Below, in pieces: positions 24,555 to 29,986 of a stretch of 29,986 bases of DNA. The notes below the pieces were generated by a model, which saw only the letters and a program-made list of their open reading frames with translations, searched no databases and was not told the origin of the DNA. Origin of the DNA: a virus; the IMG/VR virus record IMGVR_UViG_3300005044_000012, positions 1-29,986 of that record, one strand, 5' to 3'. Within the stretch, counting starts at the first letter, position 1. Every line of letters starts with the position of its first letter. The position numbers and the translations under genes are program-made.

Positions 24555-25645
24555 AACAGACAAATAGACTTTTCAATGAGAGACCCTCAGCCGTTCTCAA
24601 TATTGGAAATGACATCCAGAACGCCGCGAGACATCGAAATGACACTTACGAGACACCGGAAGAGCTCAGAGCAAAAGCGTTCAAGAAAAGCTCTTCCAAA
24701 AGCCTTAAGGCTCTTAAGACCCGCGCCAGCGCTGTCATGACTGAGGCGAACTTCCTCGAGACTATCAATCGATACGAGCTGGATAAGTTTCTGGCGTCGA
24801 GTGAAAAGCTCTCAGCGTTCTCGATCGACGAGACCAAAAGCGAAACGGAGACTATCAATCTTCTTTATTCTTTTGTTGTCGCTCTTCGAGGAACTATCCC
24901 CTCGACTGAATTCAACACGCTGGCGCGGTCATTCAATAGAATGACCAAGAAACGCCGCGAGAACACGTATCGACTGAGCTGGTCGCGCGCTCAATCTTAC
25001 TTCAACACAAAAGCAAAAGAGTCATTCGTTGAAAAGAACGGCTCAATCGGAGACTGGAAATCAGAGCAAAAGACATTGAGCCCCGAGCAGATCGAGAGAC
25101 TGAAATCTCTCGTCTCAGCGGTCCAGTTCGGAAACAGTGTGCCAGACAGCGAGCGTGTTTACTGCTCACTCAATCTTCTGGCGTCCCTTGAAACCCTCTC
25201 TTCCGTCATGACTATCGACGCGACCGCGCTCGGTTTTAGTTTCGGCGCTCGCGGAAACGGTAAGTCTGTCGCGTTTTATCAAGACAGCGCAAAAGTCCTG
25301 TCATTCAATCGACACGTTGACGGCGCTTTTCTCCACGAACTTGGACACGCGGTCGACTATCGTCTCGGAAAAGTGTCCTCGACACTTCCGCGAGAGATAC
25401 GACAGTCATATCGAGAAAAGCTCTCGACACTGAAGGGCCTCTCTCATTCCGCGCGGTCTTACTATCTTAAGGAAACCGAGATTTTCGCCCGACTGTTTGA
25501 GCAGTTCATCGCGAAACGTCTCGGGGATCGATGTACCGAGTTCATGTTCTCGGAAAATGACCCCGCCGTCATGCCTGAGCTCAACGAGCAGTCTCAGCAG
25601 TGGATCGAGAGCGCTCTCTCATCGATCCTTAAGGGGGCGCTATGA
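24551..25645 (+). CDS. LPD1-like metallopeptidase-domain protein
   Basis: This encodes 364 aa. The N-terminal 200 residues are helical and basic. The C-terminal part has LGFSFGARGNGKSVAFYQDS, then DGAFLHELGHAVDYRLG (HELGH zinc motif, residues about 260-264), and later TEIFARLFEQFIAKRL, which could supply the third ligand Glu. This order (FGARG...A.Y, HE.GHA.D, E.FAR.FE) is that of the large-polyvalent-protein metallopeptidase domains (LPD1/LPD5 type) found in phage and plasmid counter-defence proteins. The neighbours are two unknown proteins and a tiny membrane protein. The function is inferred: early protection or host take-over. Confidence 0.75.
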   Translation: MKQTNRLFNERPSAVLNIGNDIQNAARHRNDTYETPEELRAKAFKKSSSKSLKALKTRASAVMTEANFLETINRYELDKFLASSEKLSAFSIDETKSETETINLLYSFVVALRGTIPSTEFNTLARSFNRMTKKRRENTYRLSWSRAQSYFNTKAKESFVEKNGSIGDWKSEQKTLSPEQIERLKSLVSAVQFGNSVPDSERVYCSLNLLASLETLSSVMTIDATALGFSFGARGNGKSVAFYQDSAKVLSFNRHVDGAFLHELGHAVDYRLGKVSSTLPREIRQSYREKLSTLKGLSHSARSYYLKETEIFARLFEQFIAKRLGDRCTEFMFSENDPAVMPELNEQSQQWIESALSSILKGAL

Positions 25646-25734
25646 AGTTCATTAAGAGTTATGACCTCTTACTCGCCTCTCTCGCGATCCTCTCTCTCTT
25701 CCTATTCTTCGCGTTCTCTGGTGTTGGCCGATGA
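25642..25734 (+). CDS. Tiny membrane protein closing the early operon
   Basis: A 30-aa frame starting at an ATGA overlap with the metallopeptidase gene stop. MKFIKSYD is followed by LLLASLAILSLFLFFAFSGV, a single hydrophobic helix, then TGA. The overlap and the pure transmembrane pattern support it. Function unknown. Confidence 0.55.
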   Translation: MKFIKSYDLLLASLAILSLFLFFAFSGVGR

Positions 25735-25738
25735 CCAG

Positions 25739-25783
25739 CTATTCTCGCCCCCTCTCGCGCTTCGCGCTGGGGGCTCGAGATAG
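25739..25783 (+). terminator. Large hairpin after the early operon
   Basis: CTATTCTCGCCCCC (25739-25752) pairs with GGGGGCTCGAGATAG (25769-25783), one base bulged, enclosing a second small hairpin (GCGC-TT-CGCGC). It begins 5 bases after the last stop of the operon. There is no T-run, so termination may be factor-dependent. Confidence 0.55.
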
Positions 25784-25798
25784 CGGGGGAGGATTTCA

Positions 25799-25847
25799 CA
25801 TTAAGCTTCAGGGGAATTTGAAACAATTTTCAGAAACGGATTTTCTA
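25799..25847. repeat. Imperfect direct repeat, left copy (attachment-site-like)
   Basis: This 49-bp segment starting CATTAAG is repeated at 26668-26715 with about 80% identity and one indel. Read on the minus strand it encodes SVSEN...FP then TGA, like the right copy. It ends at the recombinase ATG. It is a candidate recombination site of the short integrase-HTH cassette. Confidence 0.7.
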
Positions 25848-26380
25848 TGGGACAGCCGCTAACATTCGACAAGTACCTCACACCAGACGAGCTTAAAGAA
25901 ACGCGCCGCGTTCTGGACAAGTATCGCTCAAGCGACCCGCTGAATATTCTGGCGCTTGAGATACTTCTCTATTCAGGGGCTCGCGCTACCGAATTCCTGG
26001 GTTTAACTGGTGTGGATCTCAATCGGTCGAATCGGTCTATCTTGATTCGTGGGATCAAGGGCTCAACAGACCGCGAGATACCACTGCCAGACGCTCTATT
26101 CGCCCGACTGCTCAGTCATTCGACTGGTGTGGCTGGCTCTCTATTCCCGATGTCTTACAAGACGCTCCAAAGGCTGTGGCACAAGTACCGACCAGTCCGT
26201 AAGAAGCTCCACGCTTTGCGTCATACCTATGCGATCCAGCTCTACCGACAGAGCAAAGACATCATAGCGGTCAAACAATGCCTAGGGCACAAGTCGATAG
26301 CAAATACCCAAATTTACACCGAGGTCCGGTATGACGCCTCAGAGATTCGAGCCTTGGCATTGACGGGAGGCGGGTCTTGA
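25847..26380 (+). CDS. Short tyrosine recombinase (catalytic domain only)
   Basis: This encodes 177 aa. Catalytic residues are visible in order: Arg in YSGARATEFLGL, Lys in GIKGSTDREIPL, His-x-x-Arg in LHALRHTYAI, His in LGHKSIANTQIY, and Tyr in the same segment (IYTEV). The usual N-terminal core-binding domain is missing, as in FimB/FimE-sized recombinases. The upstream frame has a TAA 15 codons before, so no extension exists. The start has no evident ribosome binding site. The HTH gene follows with a TTGA overlap, and both lie between direct repeats. Its role may be phage integration, or movement of the cassette itself. Confidence 0.85.
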   Translation: MGQPLTFDKYLTPDELKETRRVLDKYRSSDPLNILALEILLYSGARATEFLGLTGVDLNRSNRSILIRGIKGSTDREIPLPDALFARLLSHSTGVAGSLFPMSYKTLQRLWHKYRPVRKKLHALRHTYAIQLYRQSKDIIAVKQCLGHKSIANTQIYTEVRYDASEIRALALTGGGS

Positions 26381-26673
26381 GTCAATCAATCTTCATGCGA
26401 CAAAAGACGCCGCCGATACATCCGCTCGAGGCGGGTACAATACCCGATCTCCTTAGGGCTATCCGTTCAAGGTACGACCATAGCCAAGCGTCTTGGGCTG
26501 TCGTCATAGGCGGCTCACAAACAGAAGTAGCCAGAGGCGAGGCTGGACTCGTCCGACGTCCAGTTCAACTCATCCAAAAGATCTACCCACACATGAGCGA
26601 CCGAGAGCGCGAGCTAATGGCTAAGCTACTTCAAGAAGATTTCCTCTCAGAAATTTCGGGCAAATAGCATTAA
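26377..26673 (+). CDS. HTH-like DNA-binding protein, ends TAG then TAA
   Basis: The frame starts at TTG 26377-26379, overlapping the recombinase stop. About residues 30-62 (YDHSQASWAVVIGGSQTEVA, then RGEAGLVRR) fit the Cro/C1-type helix-turn-helix pattern (SQ..W....G.SQ..V.R.E.G). The frame meets TAG at 26665-26667; two codons later, after CAT, comes TAA at 26671-26673. If UAG is read, two residues (Gln-His) are added. It is probably the regulator or directionality factor paired with the recombinase. Confidence 0.65.
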
Positions 26674-26715
26674 GTATCAGGGAAAATTCGAACTATTTTC
26701 CGAAACCGAATTCTA
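26668..26715. repeat. Imperfect direct repeat, right copy (attachment-site-like)
   Basis: Matches 25799-25847. It contains a perfect 7-bp inverted repeat GGAAAAT/ATTTTCC around a 7-bp spacer, the geometry of a tyrosine-recombinase core site. It coincides with the 3' end of the minus-strand nuclease gene. In that gene's frame most differences from the left copy are at third codon positions. Confidence 0.7.
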
Positions 26716-27051
26716 CCGCACCAGTTTCAGCCAGTGATCGAGCTTCATGGTGATCATCGGCTCTTCTCGGTTCTTTGAGAACACCACCACGGGCATGAGA
26801 CCCGTTTCCGCGGCGTGCTGCTTGGCCTGTTCGTATGCCACCCAGATCTGTATCCGTTCGTGATTTTTGCATTCAAATGTAACTGGATAAACCTCTTGTG
26901 CCTTCGGCGACAAGAGGAGGTCCTCGCCAGGGGCACCGCTTGACGTGATCCTAATGTCACCTTCCTGAAGATCAGGAGCCCACTCGAGAAGTGTGTCTCT
27001 AACTTTCTGACAGAGTCTCCGACCTTTTGCTTTTGCTGATGACGTTCTCAT
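26677..27051 (-). CDS. PD-(D/E)XK nuclease-like protein (resolvase/VRR-NUC type)
   Basis: The sequence SSGAPGEDLLLS, then YPVTFECKNHERIQIWVAYE and QAKQHA, gives the D...(E)xK pattern plus a following Gln/His helix, as in phage PD-(D/E)XK nucleases of the Holliday-junction-resolvase or VRR-NUC kind. The first TAG is at 26713-26715 (112 aa, ending LKLVR). If UAG is read it extends 12 residues (to NSVSENSSNFP) to TGA 26677-26679. The extension lies inside the direct repeat and shows codon-like divergence there, which mildly favours the longer form, but a true TAG stop cannot be excluded. The stop of the upstream gene overlaps its ATG. Confidence 0.7.
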
Positions 27052-27581
27052 GCGGGGATTTCCTCTACTTTGTGTTTCTTTGCTTGTTCAGAGATGGACT
27101 TTGCGAGCTGAAGTACGAGGTCGAGATTTTCTACCTTCTTCATTTTGTTGCCCGCTGTGCGCTTGCTCATAACGTGGCGAATCCAAAGATAGCGCGCCAC
27201 TGGATGATCCACGCCAGCGTGATCAAGATACCTGCAATCGATCGTGTCGAAACTTAAGACGGCTCTCGCGGTCTCTGCGCTTGGCGAGATCGTGAAGTAA
27301 TAAACGGCCATCAGATACCAGTACCACATCACTTCTTCGTCGATGTTCTCCCAGGCTTGAGAGATGAGGCTTGCCATCTCGCTTACATCTTTGAACGCAA
27401 TGCCTGGTGCGGAAGTCCCGAACACTGCCTCGGCCATAGCTGAGAGAGCGTTCTGATAAGACTCCGTCAGGCGAGGCGTTGATCTTAAGACATCCATCAT
27501 CTTCTTCGAGCGCTCATCGTCTGGCCCGTAGACCAGAGCTCTGAGAATTGCGGTGACTGCGATTTTTGAAACGTCCGTCAT
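27048..27581 (-). CDS. Helical protein of unknown function
   Basis: This encodes 177 aa. It is strongly helical, with an aromatic-rich core (NIDEEVMWYWYLMAVYYFTI) and a basic coiled tail (MKKVENLDLVLQLAKSISEQ). No catalytic motif is seen. It overlaps both neighbours by 4 bases, and has no TAG. It lies in a cluster of small phage genes read toward the nuclease. Early or metabolic roles are possible; I cannot decide. Confidence 0.7.
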   Translation of the reverse strand: MTDVSKIAVTAILRALVYGPDDERSKKMMDVLRSTPRLTESYQNALSAMAEAVFGTSAPGIAFKDVSEMASLISQAWENIDEEVMWYWYLMAVYYFTISPSAETARAVLSFDTIDCRYLDHAGVDHPVARYLWIRHVMSKRTAGNKMKKVENLDLVLQLAKSISEQAKKHKVEEIPA

Positions 27582-27772
27582 TTCTTTTTCGCCGTTGGTT
27601 CTACTTTGATGTTGTATCCGCAGAGTTCTAAGATCTGGTCGATTGTTTCATCGATGATCTTGTAGCTCTGGTCATCGAAGTGAAGTCTTGAGCCAAGCTT
27701 ATACGGTGTAACGCACGTTACTTGTGCCATGTTTACCAAGATTTCCACACCACTCTCATGTACTAGAATCAT
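27578..27772 (-). CDS. Small beta-rich protein
   Basis: This encodes 64 aa. ATG 27772 follows AAGGAGGGTTT, the same ribosome binding cassette as for the 215-residue gene upstream. The sequence MILVHESGVEILVNMAQVTC is followed by beta strands, and the C-terminus is a short helix ending PTAKKK. This might be an Sm-like or small regulatory fold, but nothing is recognised with confidence. Confidence 0.65.
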   Translation of the reverse strand: MILVHESGVEILVNMAQVTCVTPYKLGSRLHFDDQSYKIIDETIDQILELCGYNIKVEPTAKKK

Positions 27773-27781
27773 AAACCCTCC

Positions 27782-28429
27782 TTAGTTATATTTCTCGAGT
27801 GCTTTGCGATACATATCGACGAACCATTTCGAGTTCGGCTCGACCGCGTAATAGCTCTCTACCTTTTTCATTATTGTTTCTGTTGAATGAATGATTGCGT
27901 AGTGGCCCATGCTTTTAAGAGCCACACCAGTGACCGCATAGTTAAGCCAGTCCGCAGAAGATCCTTCGCTTCGCTCGAACTTAAAGATCTTCCCTTTAAG
28001 ACGATCGTCATCGCTCCATCTATAGGGGATGTTGAAGAGTAAGCCTTGCGCTCTATTGATCAGCGCCGCTAATCGAAACCATCCACGCGCCACGGCGTAA
28101 ACGCCAGGCGCTGTAATAGTCTTTGTGCCAGGAAGTCTTAAGCCAATGCGCTTAGATTCAATCTCAAACGCAAGTGGATTGGTGAGGCATCTTCCTAAAA
28201 GAAACGGAAGCACCTGATCGTTCGATGTGTCGTCCTCTCTCCAAGGACTTTCTGGATGTCGGAGATACCCTAAAGGGCTCGAGAACTATTGCATTGGTCT
28301 GTGGTTTTCTTCTTTACCGATGAGAGCATTCAAAACGCAGAAGCGACCGCTCTCTGCCATCGAGTCCCCGATAGATCCAGGGTGCGCAACGTGCTCCATC
28401 AACATACAATTCTTTCCATCGAAATACAT
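27782..28429 (-). CDS. Phage protein of unknown function, interrupted by in-frame TAG
   Basis: Two frames that look separate with the standard code (to 28213 and 28286-28480) lie in the same register and are split by one TAG at 28286-28288. From ATG 28429 (AAGGAGGG 4 bases upstream) the protein is 215 residues with TAG at codon 48: ALIGKEENHRPMQ-TAG-FSSPLGYLRHPESPWREDD. There is no ribosome binding site or good start after the TAG, and the downstream frame alone begins at a GTG with no signal. Domain content is unknown; motifs WREDDTSNDQVLPFLLGR and GVYAVARGWFRLAAL are noted. It shows TAG use outside the late region. Confidence 0.7.
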
Positions 28430-28476
28430 AAACCCTCCTTGGCTCATGTCATGTTTTTCACGCGAAAAACTTGACG

Positions 28477-28671
28477 TCAAATATCATCTGCACAATTTTT
28501 TTCGCAAACCCGACAGCACGTGCAGAGACTTTCGAAGTCCTCTTTGATCTCGCAGCGAAACGGACACCGATGTGGTTCGATCTTCTCGGTCTCGCAAGTA
28601 CACTTTGGCTCTGGATTGAGGGCGCGCTCCATGATCTTTCGAAGCTCTTTTAGTTTCTCGAGTTCGGTCAT
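28477..28671 (-). CDS. Small Cys-rich, zinc-binding-like protein
   Basis: This encodes 64 aa. The N-terminal 20 residues form a charged helix (MTELEKLKELRKIMERALNP). The rest has ten Cys (CTC, CPFRC, CTCCRVC, NC) and one His, suggesting one or two zinc sites. The start overlaps the TGA of the upstream gene. The function is unknown; possibly a DNA- or protein-binding regulator. Confidence 0.65.
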   Translation of the reverse strand: MTELEKLKELRKIMERALNPEPKCTCETEKIEPHRCPFRCEIKEDFESLCTCCRVCEKNCADDI

Positions 28672-29081
28672 GCTTCAAACTCCCCTTCAGTATCGATGAC
28701 CAGTGAACCCACTGGAAAATTGTGTGACATACCAGCGGTAAATGGCGTGGCCCGATCTAACTCAAATTCGAAAAGCGTCGTGCCGCTAGACGTGCAGATC
28801 GCAACGTGAGTTAGGTAACCCGCACCACTCGTGATCTCTGGAAATGAAATCTGTTTCCGATTGAAAACCTGATAGCCGTCCACCTCGAAAACGTCCGACG
28901 ATACGTGCGCACTCTTTATCGCCTCACCGTCAGAGTTTAGAAGATCAATCCTGCGGCCTACTGGTAAGCCCCACGGTGACTTCTCTGGAATGACGGGAGT
29001 CTCTGCGGCTGGCAATTTCCACGGCACACTGACAAGAGCGGCTAAGCCGCCAGCTAGTTTTAAGAATCCTCTACGTTTCAT
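28668..29081 (-). CDS. Secreted protein with Tat-like signal
   Basis: This encodes 137 aa from ATG 29081, preceded by AAGGGGGATGG. The N-terminus MKRRGFLKLAGGLAALVSVP has the twin-arginine pattern RRxFLK followed by a moderately hydrophobic stretch and a likely cleavage site near PAAETP. The mature part is beta-rich (DGYQVFNRKQISFPEITSGA, THVAICTSSGTTLFEFELDR). It resembles small phage structural beta-sandwich proteins except for the signal. It may be exported to the periplasm or surface; the role is unknown. Confidence 0.65.
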   Translation of the reverse strand: MKRRGFLKLAGGLAALVSVPWKLPAAETPVIPEKSPWGLPVGRRIDLLNSDGEAIKSAHVSSDVFEVDGYQVFNRKQISFPEITSGAGYLTHVAICTSSGTTLFEFELDRATPFTAGMSHNFPVGSLVIDTEGEFEA

Positions 29082-29192
29082 CCATCCCCCTTCGTTCGAA
29101 AATTCAGAGAAAGAGTCGCCATATTTTAACCCCTTATGCGCCCAGCGCTAGTCGACAAGAGCGCGCCTTTCGACGCGTGTGACTCCCCTCTC

Positions 29193-29606
29193 TCAATCTT
29201 CGAGCGCCTCACGTGCTCGACGACCGCTTATCATTCCGTCACCCTCTATAATCTCTTCATCGGAGTCGCCGTCGTCCTCGTCGGCGGGTTCTATATGTCT
29301 GCCCTCCGCATAGAACTTCAGCGCCGCCTCCAGCTTCGCTATATGCGCATTTTTTTTGTCGATTATTTCGTTAAGGGTGTTAGAGATAACTAGCCGCTCG
29401 GTTAGAGCTTCAGCTTTCATTTCGTCCACAACCGACGAATGAACATAAGCCTCGCCGTTCTCCATTTCTCGAAATGCGTAGTACGTGTAGAAGTTGTCAT
29501 CGTCGAACTTCTTCGACAATGCGGGTTCATCAACTTCCCAATCCTGTTCGTTCGTCACATCGCCGTGCTCGCCGAATGAAATCCAAACTTTGGTTCTGTC
29601 GCTCAT
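29193..29606 (-). CDS. Acidic coiled-coil protein
   Basis: This encodes 137 aa. AAGGGGGATGG precedes ATG 29606, the same binding cassette as for the Tat-like gene. The N-terminal part is an alpha/beta region with VWISFGEHGDVTNEQDW, a central coiled coil (ERLVISNTLNEIIDKKNAHI, AKLEAALKFYAEG), and a very acidic tail (ADEDDGDSDEEIIEGDGM). It shares the KLEAALK...GE.. arrangement and end (AREAL) with the next gene upstream, suggesting distant paralogy. Function unknown. Confidence 0.65.
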   Translation of the reverse strand: MSDRTKVWISFGEHGDVTNEQDWEVDEPALSKKFDDDNFYTYYAFREMENGEAYVHSSVVDEMKAEALTERLVISNTLNEIIDKKNAHIAKLEAALKFYAEGRHIEPADEDDGDSDEEIIEGDGMISGRRAREALED

Positions 29607-29866
29607 CCATCCCCCTTGAGCGCCTCGCGTGCTGCCTTGTGTTCAGCACAAATACATTCGCCCATGTCTGGCTGCCAGTTGTGTCGCTCGCTCAAGTTTT
29701 TAAGCGCCGCTTCCAGTTTCTCGATCCGCTTTTGCATCTCGGCTACGACGCGGTCGTGGTCCTCAGCTTCAACCCATATTCCATTGGCGTCTTCTTCAGC
29801 TCTTGCGTGCCATCCGAACGCATCTTCTTCAGCGTCAAGGTTGTACCGTTTCACTTTATCCATCAT
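29603..29866 (-). CDS. Small coiled-coil protein
   Basis: This encodes 87 aa (or 86 from the second ATG). An AAGGGGGG site precedes the ATG pair. It is MMDKVKRYNLDAEEDAFGWH, then DHDRVVAEMQKRIEKLEAAL, a coiled coil, and a C-terminal Cys pair (ECICAEHKAAREALK). MxKxxRYxLD and a following ...KLEAAL are common in small phage ORFs of unknown function. It overlaps the 137-aa gene by 4 bases. Confidence 0.65.
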   Translation of the reverse strand: MMDKVKRYNLDAEEDAFGWHARAEEDANGIWVEAEDHDRVVAEMQKRIEKLEAALKNLSERHNWQPDMGECICAEHKAAREALKGDG

Positions 29867-29986
29867 CCCCCCTTGTCGATTGCTTCGAGTTGCTTATCAA
29901 TTTCTTTTTGTTCTGCCTGTTTCCTACCGCAGTCCATGATGTAGTAATTTAGCTCCGTATAAAGCAGCTCCACCTTGCGGCGCTCG
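29863..29986 (-). CDS. 3' end of a small charged protein, cut by the window edge
   Basis: The frame is open to the right edge and ends in TGA 29863-29865, overlapping the next ATG. Visible end: RRKVELLYTELNYYIMDCGR, then a helix of Lys, Gln and Glu (KQAEQKEIDKQLEAIDKGG). A helical coiled coil is likely. Nothing more can be said. Confidence 0.6.
   Translation of the reverse strand, partial: ERRKVELLYTELNYYIMDCGRKQAEQKEIDKQLEAIDKGG

Larger units (their letters stand above)
758..27930. repeat. Interspersed 9-mer CTGGYGYGG, both orientations
   Basis: By eye I count 26 exact CTGGTGYGG sites on either strand. CTGGTGCGG or its complement: 758, 2058, 4687, 4869, 5851, 6290, 10022, 10641, 13244, 13895, 15010, 16440, 18129, 20798, 26716, 27404. 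CTGGTGTGG or its complement: 7150, 9988, 17678, 19500, 21226, 22891, 22914, 26007, 26124, 27922. Nine CTGGCGYGG sites: 2561, 17089, 18746, 20134, 22471, 23360, 24721, 24920, 27209. About one is expected by chance in 30 kb. Function unknown. Confidence 0.75.

Noticed and set aside
1759-28429. Broken genes as pseudogenes or sequencing errors
   Set aside because: All eleven in-frame breaks are TAG, none TAA or TGA and none frameshifts, in essential genes, and a CUA tRNA is present.
22141-29986. CRISPR array, rRNA or insertion sequence
   Set aside because: No regularly spaced repeats, rRNA-like stretches or transposase frames were seen in this or the rest of the window.

Overview
The window is part of a tailed double-stranded DNA phage (or prophage). 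The head and packaging genes (small and large terminase, portal, scaffold, major capsid protein), a nozzle-like tail protein, a tail fibre and a lysis cassette are present. No tape-measure or tail-tube gene is visible, so a short-tailed (podovirus-like) virion is most likely. The host cannot be named. Lipoprotein signals in the lysis region and a Tat-like signal at 28668-29081 point to a Gram-negative host.

Layout. Positions 1-22909 hold one long minus-strand late region. In transcription order it runs: HExxH peptidase, tRNA, small gene, TerS-like protein, zinc-ribbon protein, TerL with intein, small gene, portal, scaffold, capsid, a series of small virion proteins, tail fibre, lysis genes, nozzle-like protein, connector, and further virion proteins off the left edge. 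Positions 22910-23736 are mostly non-coding, with palindromes and hairpins. Positions 23737-25734 form a plus-strand operon of four overlapping genes, one with an HELGH metallopeptidase motif. Positions 25847-26673 hold a short tyrosine recombinase and an HTH-like protein between two imperfect 48-bp direct repeats. Positions 26677-29986 return to the minus strand with a nuclease-like protein and small proteins of unknown function.

Main result. Eleven TAG codons interrupt ten otherwise continuous genes: peptidase, TerS, TerL (two), portal, a tail protein, tail fibre, a small lysis-region gene, endolysin, connector and a gene at 27782-28429. In each case the frame continues past the TAG and the flanking protein sequence makes sense if TAG is read as an amino acid. 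Gln fits best: the fibre then starts with the common phage motif AQIENRTSDP. No gene in the late region ends in TAG; stops are TAA or TGA. At 22494-22567 there is a minus-strand tRNA with anticodon CUA, which reads UAG, so the phage appears to carry its own amber suppressor. The TAGs are sparse (usually one per gene) and lie within the first 90 codons, mostly the first 55. This looks more like a gate on packaging, attachment and lysis genes than a wholesale codon reassignment. Capsid and scaffold genes have none.

Other notable points are a class-3-like intein (Ala1, WCT residues) inserted in the TerL Walker A motif and itself containing a TAG, a hidden zinc-ribbon gene overlapping the TerL start, and a strongly over-represented interspersed 9-mer, CTGGYGYGG.
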